64,000 nucleotides of DNA from Saussurea involucrata (GCA_033807775.1 JAWVWS010001049.1:1-64000), one strand, 5' to 3'. Counted from the first letter of the stretch, positions 41,274 through 50,617 are shown. Made by a program: numbers and translations. The notes: generated by a model not told the origin, from the sequence alone.

Positions 41274-42040
41274 TGCCCTTTGTAGTTTATCTTCCAAACT
41301 CTCTCTCAATCTCCTTCTTTCAATCTCTCGCTGCTGAGAAACAGATTGGCTACCATTCTTACTTGCAAAAGCCTATTATGTGCCTTTTCAATGTCAGCTT
41401 CCAGTAATCCCAATCTTTTCTTCTCGGCTGCTGCACGCTTCTGAGAAATTGCAGCACAAACACGCTCCTTATACTTACTTTCTCGTGCAATCCTTCTTGT
41501 AAGAGATTGAGATGTCCTTTCCCTTAATGTGGCCCTCCGTTGCCTGTAGGCTTTTAGGATTCTCATTCTGTTTGTCTCCGCCTGCCTTACTCGCAATTCC
41601 ACTTTTGTACCAAGTTCTGCACATTCCTTCTTTACGCGCACTTCTACCCCAGTCCTTGCTGCTTGACGCAACTGGTCCAGCTTAGCTAGACACAGCTGAG
41701 CTTTTGCCAAAATACTCGACCTTTTCTGTTCAGCAGCAAGGAGCTTTGCCTGAAGACGTTGACCAAGGTTTTCTTCATATGCAGATTGTGGAGGACTTCT
41801 GGGCTTTGGTCGTGCCTTGCTTGATAAATGCTCATAAAATTTCTGTCGACGAAGATCTGCATCACGAAGCTTAGCTTCGATTTCTTCAACACTAGAAGGA
41901 GACGCCTTTGTTTCGGTGAGTCTCCGGCGAAGCCTCGGCGGCAAAGTTGGAGGCGATGAAACCTCTGTACCGTCGACGACCGGAAATTCCATCGCAACTC
42001 CGACGGTCTCTAGTGAATTATCCACTCCAACCTCCATCAA
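41274..42040 (-). pseudogene. Captured 5' fragment of a plant TCP11-like gene, frameshifted
   Basis: An open frame of 244 codons runs from the ATG at 42040 to a stop at 41306. The protein is highly basic and charged. Stretches such as EEIEAKLRDADLRRQKFYEH, LSSKARPKPRSP, LGQRLQAKLLAAEQKR, RILKAYRQRRA and SQKRAAAEKKRLGLLEA match, from memory, the conserved N-terminal region of plant T-complex protein 11-like proteins, which are much longer. Near 41347 one base appears to be missing. The original frame reads NLFLSSERLKEGD and stops, while the next frame continues the family pattern (SVSQQREIERRRLRESLE, then DKLQRAKRKK) to the edge of the inverted repeat. The fragment therefore covers about 255 codons from the start codon. 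It has no visible intron and ends inside the retroelement junction. The sense direction is the same as the left LTR copy. Host-gene fragment, not a working gene. A short neo-protein from the 244-codon frame cannot be excluded. Confidence 0.85.
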
Positions 42041-42106
42041 ACAACTCTAATCAACGATTATTACAAATCAAATTGGTATTTTGTAGGGGGAGAAAGATAA
42101 AAGACC
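42041..42106. other. Junction between the TCP11-like fragment and retroelement sequence
   Basis: On the minus strand this would be the 5' leader of the captured gene, at least next to the start codon. On the plus strand it contains GTAGGGGGAGAAAG (42083 onward), a purine tract typical of the retroelement 3' region. The switch point must lie between, probably near 42045-42080. It cannot be fixed without the parent sequences. Confidence 0.5.
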
Positions 42107-42326
42107 TTGGTTTCTAAACATATCAGTTTAGAACCCGGATTTCAACGGTATTGGTTTCTGAATACATCAGTTCAGGACCCGTGCCACAACGACTATGGCT
42201 TTTGAACACATCAGTTCAAAACCCGCACTTCAACGGTAAAGGCTTCTAAACAAATCAGTTTAGAACCCGTACTTCAAAGGCTATGACTTCTAAACAAATC
42301 AGTTTAGAACTCATACTTATCAGGTG
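42107..42326 (+). repeat. 44-bp tandem repeat, five copies, each with an inverted repeat
   Basis: Units begin at 42107, 42151, 42195, 42239 and 42283, an exact 44-bp period. Each has the form TTCTAAAC-spacer-GTTTAGAA or a matching variant (TTCTGAAT/GTTCAGGA, TTTTGAAC/GTTCAAAA), followed by CCCG and a CTTCAACGG-like segment. In several units changes in one arm are matched in the other, which suggests retained pairing. It lies in retroelement 3' noncoding sequence. Confidence 0.88.
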
Positions 42327-42790
42327 ATATCCTTTCACTGTCATATCTTTCTATTTTTAGGACATGTGCTTAAAGGTATCCTTGTGTTATATTTTATGTC
42401 TACTAACGTTGAAAGTTTGAACCTTCACAAATTTAATTCAATGAAGTGAAATTCTTCAATTTTTCATGCAATGAATAAAATGTGTGTTAAGGATGATTTT
42501 ACGAGCATTTTTGTATCGTCGGAGTTAGATTTGTTTCTACTTTCGCTTCTAAAATAAGTCGAAAGGTCAGCGAAACATGTTTGAGATTTTGATACAAGTG
42601 CAAAATTGTGTAAATCTAGACTTATTTAGAATACAATGCTCACAAAGCCTATTCGTCTTAATCATGAATGGAAACGAAAATATGGGGGAAGCACTACGTT
42701 TTTGAACCAAGTGATTGAGATGCTATAAAAAAAAGTATTATTATATATATATATAATAAAATCATTCAGTTTGATAGTCTGTGCCTGTGG
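42327..42790. other. Noncoding retroelement-like stretch, no gene seen
   Basis: AT-rich sequence without a credible ORF on either strand. It includes a TATTATTATATATATATATA run near 42737. It probably belongs to the 3' noncoding part of the element whose LTR closes the insertion. Confidence 0.6.
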
Positions 42791-43041
42791 CCTATCTGGT
42801 TTGGGAGATTAAGTCCCAAGGGGTACTCGTTACCTAGCCCCTAAGATCAACTGATCTGGGATTGGCTGACCCAAATCCTGCTATAGAATCATGGTAGAAA
42901 GCCATGTTCTACTGGTACAGATGGGATTAAGGTATATCGATGTAGCCTTTCTGGTTCGGGAGAGTAAGTTCCAAGGGGTGCTTGTCACCTAGCCCCTAAG
43001 GCCAACTGGTCTGGGATCGGCTGACCCAAATCCTGCTATAG
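42791..43041 (+). repeat. Two direct copies of a 96-bp sequence
   Basis: The copies are at about 42791-42886 and 42945-43041, 154 bp apart. Both read CCT-TCTGGTT-GGGAGA, then AAGT-CCAAGGGGT, CACCTAGCCCCTAAG or TACCTAGCCCCTAAG, CAACTG-TCTGGGAT and GGCTGACCCAAATCCTGCTATA. Scattered differences show they are old relative to the inverted repeats. Not coding. Confidence 0.85.
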
Positions 43042-43666
43042 GACCAGTTAGAAAGTTACGTTTACGGTGTATCTTAGTCTTAATAAACTGTTTGATTATA
43101 AAAGATGCCAATGAGCACATAATATAAGTTGCCAATGTGCACAATATGAAAAGATGCCTAAGAGCACACATCTCTTGAAAATTGAGGAAAATACAAAGTC
43201 GCGATAAACCTGTAAATTTGTGAAAATTCTGGTTTTGGACAAATAGTGTGAGTAAGAGCAAAGTATTCTTATAGGTTTTAGAGGTGCATATGCTTGTTGC
43301 TAATCATATTTCGCATGCTAGTCCACCAAATAGATTTTATAAAGGGGTTGAAATTGAACTTTTGTAACTCGATATGCGATGATGTCTTGTTTTTGAATCC
43401 AAACGCATGCATTTGATTTCACTTGATGGAAATATCTGTTACATTTCATTAAGTTGAATTTCTTTTGTTTGGTGTTCAAATGATTAAATGTTAATAGTTA
43501 TAAAATGTCGTTCAATGAATTCAATTTTCCTTATATAGGTTTGGTAAATTGTGCGCTGATGAAATTTTATGCAAATTTTCAGGGGGAGAAAATGAATTTG
43601 CTCTATAATTCTTATTTTTAGGGGGAGCAAGATCATTCGTTTATGGGGAGATTGTTTGTGTTTTTC
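43042..43666. other. Noncoding stretch with a small 24-bp repeat and purine tracts
   Basis: Three copies of an AG(A/T)TGCC(A/T)A(A/T)G(A/T)GCAC motif lie at 43103-43118, 43127-43142 and 43152-43167. AGGGGGAG tracts at 43581-43588 and around 43620 resemble secondary polypurine tracts on the plus strand. I see no gene. Confidence 0.65.
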
Positions 43667-44248
43667 AAGAGGAAGAAATGTTCTTGAAGAGGGAGATTGT
43701 TCGTGACTGAAATTGAAAAGATTTCCGATGCTTGTGATGCTCACTTTCATCGAAAAAGGGGGAGAATGTCTACATCAATTTCATGTCAAAGAAAGTTTAA
43801 AATTAAAGATTTGTTTCTATGTCAACGGGGAGATTTGTAGAAAGAAGACATCGTTTCAAGAAAGGATAGGGGGAGTTTTATTCTTCAAGAGTTTTTAAGA
43901 AATCGATTGATCATTTCAGTGATCTCTTTCTTTTGAACTCGCACGTTTATGAAGATCGACACTGAAGAATGAAATTCTCAAGTCATTGGAAATGGGGAGA
44001 ATTCTTCAAGAGTTTGAGGAAAATCGATTGATCATTCTGTGATCTCTTTTTCTTGAACTTGTGCTTAAAGTTCTAAAAAACTTTGTGTGAAGATTCATAT
44101 TCTCCTGATCGAAGAAAGAAGTTCGTTATTTGCCGTTTGAAGATTGGATGATGTTTTGACTTTGACAAGCTTTGATGAAGACCGAAGATTCAAGAAAGCT
44201 AAACCCTGCTGATCGCATATGTTTAAACCTTGAATCCAAGGGGGAGAT

Positions 44249-44517
44249 TGTTAGTGCTAATATGTCTTCAAGGTTTAATATAGAAAGTCAAAGTCAAAGT
44301 AAATGTAATGTGTTTGTATTAGGTGGTCAACACCTTATATGTTCTTAGTATAAATAGGTTTAGTTGTGTGTTAGTTCATACGACACTCTCATATTACACA
44401 TAACTCTTATCTTAGAGAGAGATAGATCATAACTCCTTATCTTGTATACAGTGTTCTTGATGAATGAGATGATGAATTCTATTCTTCTCTATCTTGATTA
44501 GATCTTAGGGTTTAACA
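44249..44517 (+). repeat. LTR of the 40.4-kb element, right copy (269 bp)
   Basis: It starts TGTTAGTGC directly after the polypurine tract AAGGGGGAGAT (44238-44248) and ends TTTAACA, giving the 5-bp inverted ends TGTTA/TAACA typical of Copia LTRs. It contains a TATA box at 44349-44356 (TATAAATA). Confidence 0.87.
44286..44356 (+). promoter_or_regulatory. Candidate LTR promoter: three W-box cores upstream of a TATA box
   Basis: AGTCAA at 44286-44291 and 44292-44297 and GGTCAA at 44325-44330 are reverse complements of TTGACT/TTGACC, the W-box core bound by WRKY factors. A TATAAATA lies at 44349-44356. The mirror copy at about 40584-40654 would fire outward into block A. The layout fits a stress-responsive LTR promoter. 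This is inference from motifs only. Confidence 0.5.
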
Positions 44518-44527
44518 GGTGAGCATC
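44518..44527. repeat. Target-site duplication, right (10 bp)
   Basis: Second copy of GGTGAGCATC, after which the satellite continues with GGTCGGG exactly as in an uninterrupted monomer. Confidence 0.9.
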
Positions 44528-45084
44528 GGTCGGGTTGGGTCGGGCCGAAAAACCCCCATCCCGATCGGGTTTTGGGTGGACAAAACAGGCCCCGAAACCC
44601 TTCCTAAGTAAAGTTCGAGTTTCGGACATTGGGTCTAATCGGTTTTCGGGTTCATCGGGTCGGGTTCATCGGGTTTCGGACTTAGAACTAAGCATAAAGT
44701 TCTGTTTGTTGAAAAATCCGTATAAAATCATTCACTCATTGGTCTGATTGAGGTGTATAATATATCGATGGAAAGCTCTCTGTGTCTAGAACAACTTTCT
44801 AGTTTACAACGAGATCTAATTGCGACTTTAAGGGGCTCGAAATAATGTATTTCCAAAACTGGTCATGTTAAAACGGGTTTTGCGCACTGTTTTTGTAAAA
44901 TTCATATAAAATTGGTCATTGATCCAAAAAGTATGCATTTTAGACGATTAGATTCCTAAGAAATAGTAGTACGTTTTTAATTTAGATGTCAAATCTTAAT
45001 TTGTTCTCTAAGTATGGGTAAATCGTCAAAACGCTTGTAGGACGGAAGCTGTAACTTTTCAAAGTTGTTTTCTACTAAAAACTA

Positions 45085-47926
45085 GGGGTGAGCATCGGTC
45101 GGGTCGGGTCGGGCCGAAAAACCTCCATCCCGATCGGGTTTTGGGTGGACAAAACAGGCCCCGAAACCCTTCTTAAGTAAAGTTCGAGTTTCGGACTTTG
45201 GGTCTAATCGGTTTTCGGGTTCATCGGGTCGGGTTCATCGGGTTTCAGACTTAGATCTAAGCATAAAGTTCTGTTTGTTGAAAAATCCATATAAAATCAC
45301 TCACTCATTGGTCTGATTGAGGTGTACAATATATCGATGGAAAGCTCTCTGTGTCTAGAACATCTTTCTAGTTTACAACGAGATCTAATTGCGACTTTAA
45401 GGGCTCGAAATAATGTATTTCCAAAACTGGTCATGTTAAAACGGGTTTTGCGCACTGTTTTTGTAAAATTCATATAAAATTGGTCATTGATCCAAAAAAT
45501 ATGCATTTTAGACGATTAGATTCCTAAGAAATAGTAGTACGTTATTAATTTAGATGTCAAATCTTAATTTGTTCTCTAAGTATGGGAAAATCGTCAAAAC
45601 GCTTGTAGGACGGAAGCTGTAACTTTTCAAAGTTGTTTTCTACTAAAAACTAGGGGTGAGCATCGGTCGGGTCGGGTCGGCCGAAAAACCCCCATCCCGA
45701 TCGAGTTTTGGGTGGACAAAACAGGCCCCGAAACCCTTCCTAAGTAAATTTCGAGTTTCGGACTTTGGGTCTAATCGGTTTTCGGGTTCATCGGGTCGGG
45801 TTCATCGGGTTTCGGACTTAGATCTAAGCATAAAGTTCTATTGGTTGAAAAATCCGTATAAAATCACTCACTCATTGGTCTGATTGAGGTGTATAATATA
45901 TCGATGGAAACCTCTCTGTGTCTAGAACAACTTTCTAGTTTACAACGAGATCTAATTGCGACTTTAAGGGGCTCGAAATAATGTATTTCCTAAACTGGTC
46001 ATGTTAAAACGGGTTTTGCGCACTGTTTTTGTAAAATTCATATAAAATTGGTCATTGATCCAAAAAATATGAATTTTAGACGATTAGATTCCTAAGAAAT
46101 AGTAGTACGTTTTTAATTTAGATGTCAAATCTTAATTTGTTCTCTAAGTATGGGTAAATCTTCAAAACGCTTGTAGGACGGAAGCTGTAACTTTTCAAAG
46201 TTGTTTTCTACTAAAAACTAGGGGTGAGCATCGGTCGGGTCGGGTCGGGCCGAAAAACCCCCATCCCGATCGAGTTTTGGGTGGACAAAACAGGCCCCGA
46301 AACCCTTCCTAAGTAAATTTCGAGTTTCGGACTTTGGGTCTAATCGGTTTTCGGGTTCATCGGGTCGGGTTCATCGGGTTTCGGACTTAGATCTAAGCAT
46401 AAAGTTCTATTGGTTGAAAAATCCGTATAAAATCACTCACTCATTGGTCTGATTGAGGTGTATAATATATCGATGGAAACCTCTCTGTGTCTAGAACAAC
46501 TTTCTAGTTTACAACGAGATCTAATTGCGACTTTAAGGGGCTCGAAATAATGTATTTCCTAAACTGGTCATGTTAAAACGGGTTTTGCGCACTGTTTTTG
46601 TAAAATTCATATAAAATTGGTCATTGATCCAAAAAATATGAATTTTAGACGATTAGATTCCTAAGAAATAGTAGTACGTTTTTAATTTAGATGTCAAATC
46701 TTAATTTGTTCTCTAAGTATGGGTAAATCTTCAAAACGCTTGTAGGACGGAAGCTGTAACTTTTCAAAGTTGTTTTCTACTAAAAACTAGGGGTGAGCAT
46801 CGGTCGGGTCGGGTCGGGCCGAAAAACCCCCATCCCGATCGAGTTTTGGGTGGACAAAACAGGCCCCGAAACCCTTCCTAAGTAAATTTCGAGTTTCGGA
46901 CTTTGGGTCTAATCGGTTTTCGGGTTCATCGGGTCGGGTTCATCGGGTTTCGGACTTAGATCTAAGCATAAAGTTCTATTGGTTGAAAAATCCGTATAAA
47001 ATCACTCACTCATTGGTCTGATTGAGGTGTATAATATATCGATGGAAACCTCTCTGTGTCTAGAACAACTTTCTAGTTTACAACGAGATCTAATTGCGAC
47101 TTTAAGGGGCTCGAAATAATGTATTTCCTAAACTGGTCATGTTAAAACGGGTTTTGCGCACTGTTTTTGTAAAATTCATATAAAATTGGTCATTGATCCA
47201 AAAAATATGAATTTTAGACGATTAGATTCCTAAGAAATAGTAGTACGTTTTTAATTTAGATGTCAAATCTTAATTTGTTCTCTAAGTATGGGTAAATCTT
47301 CAAAACGCTTGTAGGACGGAAGCTGTAACTTTTCAAAGTTGTTTTCTACTAAAAACTAGGGGTGAGCATCGGTCGGGTCGGGTCGGGCCGAAAAACCCCC
47401 ATCCCGATCGAGTTTTGGGTGGACAAAACAGGCCCCGAAACCCTTCCTAAGTAAATTTCGAGTTTCGGACTTTGGGTCTAATCGGTTTTCGGGTTCATCG
47501 GGTCGGGTTCATCGGGTTTCGGACTTAGATCTAAGCATAAAGTTCTGTTTGTTGAAAAATCCGTATAAAATCACTCACTCATTGGTCTGATTGAGGTGTA
47601 TAATATATCGATGGAAAGCTCTCTGTGTCTAGAACATCTTTCTAGTTTACAACGAGATCTAATTGCGACTTTAAGGGCTCGAAATAATGTATTTCCAAAA
47701 CTGGTCATGTTAAAACGGGTTTTGCGCACTGTTTTTGTAAAATTCATATAAAATTGGTCATTGATCCAAAAAATATGCATTTTAGACGATTAGATTCCTA
47801 AGAAATAGTAGTACGTTATTAATTTAGATGTCAAATCTTAATTTGTTCTCTAAGTATGGGAAAATCGTCAAAACGCTTGTAGGACGGAAGCTGTAACTTT
47901 TCAAAGTTGTTTTCTACTAAAAACTA
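45085..47926 (+). repeat. Recently amplified 4-monomer cluster
   Basis: Units 45653, 46221 and 46790 and the start of 47359 share GATCGAGTTTTGGG and AAATTTCGAG. The first three also share TTCTATTGGTTG, GGAAACCTCTC, TTTCCTAAACTGG, ATATGAATTTTAG and AAATCTTCAAAAC. The second half of unit 47359 switches to the variants of unit 45085 (GAACATCTTTC, TTAAGGGCTCG, CGTTATTAATTT, GGGAAAATCG) with an offset of 2274 bp, which is four monomers. Unit 47359 is therefore a recombinant that closes a four-monomer duplication. Confidence 0.85.
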
Positions 47927-49613
47927 GGGGTGAGCATCGGTCGGGTCGGGTCGGGTCGGCCGAAAAACCCCCATCCCGATCGGGTTTTGGGTGGACAAAA
48001 CAGGCCCCGAAACCCTTCCTAAGTAAATTTCGAGTTTCGGACTTTGGGTCTAATCGGTTTTCGGGTTCATCGGGTTTCGGACTTAGATCTAAGCATAAAG
48101 TTCTATTGGTTGAAAAATCCGTATAAAATCACTCACTCATTGGTCTGATTGAGGTGTATACTATATCGATGGAAAGCTCTCTGTGTCTAGAACAACTTTC
48201 TAGTTTACAACGAGATCTAATTGCGACTTTAAGGGGCTCGAAATAATGTATTTCCTAAACTGGTCATGTTAAAACGGGTTTTGCGCACTGTTTTTGTAAA
48301 ATTCATATAAAATTGGTCATTGATCCAAAAAATATGAATTTTAGACGATTAGATTCCTAAGAAATAGTAGTACGTTTTTTATTTAGATGTCAAATCTTAA
48401 TTTGTTCTCTAAGTATGGGTAAATCGTCAAAACGCTTGTAGGACGGAAGCTGTAACTTTTCAAAGTTGTTTTCTACTAAAAACTAGGGGTGAGCATCGGT
48501 CGGGTCGGGTCGGGCCGAAAAACCCCCATCCCGATCGAGTTTTGGGTGGACAAAACAGGCCCCGAAACCCTTCCTAAGTAAATTTCGAGTTTCGGACTTT
48601 GGGTCTAATCGGTTTTCGGGTTCATCGGGTTTCGGACTTAGATCTAAGCATAAAGTTCTATTGGTTGAAAAATCCGTATAAAATCACTCACTTATTGGTC
48701 TGATTGAGGTGTATAATATATCGATGGAAAGCTCTCTGTGTCTAGAACAACTTTCTACTTTACAACGAGATCTAATTGCGACTTTAAGGGGCTCGAAATA
48801 ATGTATTTCCAAAACTGGTCATGTTAAAAAGCGTTTTGCGCACTGTTTTTGTAAAATTCATATAAAATTGGTCATTGATCCAAAAAATATGAATTTTAGA
48901 CGATTAGATTCCTAAGAAATAGTAGTACGTTTTTAATTTAGATGTCAAATCTTAATTTGTTCTCTAAGTATGGGTAAATCGTCAAAACGCTTATAGGACG
49001 GAAGCTGTAACTTTTCAAAGTTGTTTTCTACTAAAAACTAGGGGTGAGCATCGGTCGGGTCGGGTCGGGTCGGCCGAAAAACCCCCATCCCGATCGGGTT
49101 TTGGGTGGACAAAACAGGCCCCGAAACCCTTCCTAAGTAAAGTTCGAGTTTCGGACTTTGGGTCTAACGGGTTTTCGGGTTCATCGGGTCGGGTTCATCG
49201 GGTTTCGGACTTAGATCTAAGCATAAAGTTCTGTTTGTTGAAAAATCCGTATAAAATCACTCACGCATTGGTCTGATTGAGGTGTATAATATATCGATGG
49301 AAAGCTCTCTGTGTCTAGAACAACTTTCTAGTTTACAACGAGATCTAATTGCGACTTTAAGGGGCTCGAAATAATGTATTTCCAAAACTGGTCATGTTAA
49401 AACGGGTTTTGCGCACTGTTTTTGTAAAATTCATATAAAATTGGTCATTGATCCAAAAAATATGCATTTTAGACGATTAGATTCCTAACAAATAGTAGTA
49501 CGTTTTTAATTTAGATGTCAAATCTTAATTTGTTCTCTAAGTATGGGTAAATCGTCAATACGCTTGTAGGACGGAAGCTGTAACTTTTCAAAGTTGTTTT
49601 CTACTAAAAACTA

Positions 49614-50182
49614 GGGGTGAGCATCGGTCGGGTCGGGTCGGGCCGAAAAACCCCCATCCCGATCGGGTTTTGGGTGGACAAAACAGGCCCCGAAACCCTT
49701 CCTAAGTAAAGTTCGAGTTTCGGACTTTGGGTCTAATCGGTTTTCGGGTTCATCGGGTCGGGTTCATCGGGTTTCGGACTTAGATCTAAGCATAAAGTTC
49801 TGTTTGTTGAAAAATCCGTATAAAATCACTCACTCATTGGTCTGATTGAGGTGTATAATATATCGATGGAAAGCTCTCTGTGTCTAGAACAACTTTCTAG
49901 TTTACAACGAGATCTAATTGCGACTTTAAGGGGCTCGAAATAATGTATTTCCAAAACTGGTCATGTTAAAACGGGTTTTGCGCACTGTTTTTGTAAAATT
50001 CATATAAAATTGGTCATTGATCCAAAAAATATGCATTTTAGACGATTAGATTCCTAAGAAATAGTAGTACGTTTTTAATTTAGATGTCAAATCTTAATTT
50101 GTTCTCTAAGTATGGGTAAATTGTCAAAACGCTTGTAGGACGGAAGATGTAACTTTTCAAAGTTGTTTTCTACTAAAAACTA
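49614..50182 (+). repeat. Representative satellite monomer (569 bp) with internal landmarks
   Basis: This typical unit shows the monomer anatomy. Bases 1 to about 175 are a GC-rich module: GGGGTGAGCATCGG, three or four GGGTC steps, a C-run, the perfect 10-bp palindrome CCCGATCGGG at 49658-49667, and then GGGTT/TCGGG-rich sequence. Two 14-bp direct repeats starting GGGTTCATC lie at 49746-49759 and 49760-49773. The perfect 12-bp palindrome CTTAGATCTAAG at 49779-49790 marks the end of the GC-rich module. The remaining roughly 390 bp are AT-rich, with a TATAATATATCGATGG stretch near 49853 and no recognisable coding potential. Nearly all length differences between monomers fall in the GGGTC run or in the 14-bp repeat pair. 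Confidence 0.9.
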
Positions 50183-50612
50183 GGGGTGAGCTTCGGTCGG
50201 GTCGGGTCGGGCCGGGACGAAAAACCCCCATCCCGATCGGGTTTTGGGTGGACAAAACAGGCCCCGAAACCCTTCCTAAGTAAAGTTCGAGTTTCGGACT
50301 TTGGGTCTAATCGGTTTTCGGGTTCATCGGGTCGGGTTCATCGGGTTTCGGACTTAGATCTAAGCATAAAGTTCTGTTTGTTGAAAAATCCGTATAAAAT
50401 CACTCCCTCATTGGTCTGATTAAGGAGTATAATATATCGATGGAAATCTCTCTGTGTCTAGAACAACTTTCTAGTTTACAACGAGATCTAATTGCGACTT
50501 TAAGGGGCTCGAAATAATGTATTTCCAAAACTGGTCATGTTAAAACGGGTTTTGCGCACTGTTTTTGTAAAATTCATATAAAATTGGTCATTGATCCAAA
50601 AAATATGCATTT

Positions 50613-50617
50613 TAGAC
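50613..50617. repeat. Target-site duplication, left (TAGAC)
   Basis: The satellite reads ATTTTAGAC before the element; TAGAC recurs at 55020-55024. Five bp is the usual Copia duplication. Confidence 0.95.

Larger units (their letters stand above)
40423..44517. mobile_element. Gene-carrying insertion with 851-bp inverted repeats and inverted LTRs
   Basis: This 4095-bp insertion lies in one satellite monomer. It starts TGTTAAACCC and ends GGGTTTAACA, and it is flanked on both sides by GGTGAGCATC. The outer 851 bp on each side are inverted copies. Each contains, reading inward to outward, noncoding GGGGGAG-rich sequence, a polypurine tract and a 269-bp LTR (TGTTAG...TTTAACA), so both ends are the 3' ends of a Copia-like retroelement. 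Between them lie a TCP11-like gene fragment on the minus strand and plus-strand retroelement 3' noncoding sequence. I find no primer-binding site, gag, pol or transposase. The long inverted repeats, 10-bp duplication and captured gene would also fit a Pack-MULE, but TG...CA ends next to a polypurine tract favour a rearranged LTR element. It is non-autonomous either way. Confidence 0.85.
43667..44517 (+). repeat. Terminal inverted repeat, right (851 bp)
   Basis: Plus-strand copy of the 851-bp repeat. It begins at AAGAGGAAGAAATG (43667-43680) and runs through several purine tracts (for example AAAAAGGGGGAGAATG near 43753) to the terminal LTR. Outside the repeat the sequence differs completely from the left side: retroelement noncoding DNA here, TCP11-like sequence there. 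Confidence 0.93.
44518..50617 (+). repeat. Satellite array, block B (continuation between the two insertions)
   Basis: The same monomer and orientation resume here. The first 10 bases are the target duplication of the upstream element, so the unit begun at 40411 is completed here. Later units begin at 45085, 45653, 46221, 46790, 47359, 47927, 48486, 49041, 49614 and 50183. The last is interrupted at 50617 by the second element after the bases TAGAC. Units at 48486 (555 bp) and 47927 (559 bp) lack one copy of the internal 14-bp repeat. The units at 45653-47359 are nearly identical to one another, which points to very recent local amplification. No gene is present. Confidence 0.97.

Noticed and set aside
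42989..43750. ORFs of 88-90 codons in the interior of the first insertion
   Set aside because: AT-rich noncoding sequence; they overlap repeats and purine tracts and show no recognisable motif.
40423..44517. Calling the first insertion a Pack-MULE outright
   Set aside because: The 10-bp duplication, long inverted repeats and gene fragment fit, but the ends contain a 269-bp TG...CA LTR next to a polypurine tract, which MULEs do not have. Left open as an alternative.
49850..49870. TATAATATATCGATGG in each monomer as a promoter
   Set aside because: A TATA-like string in AT-rich DNA with no gene or transcript evidence downstream.
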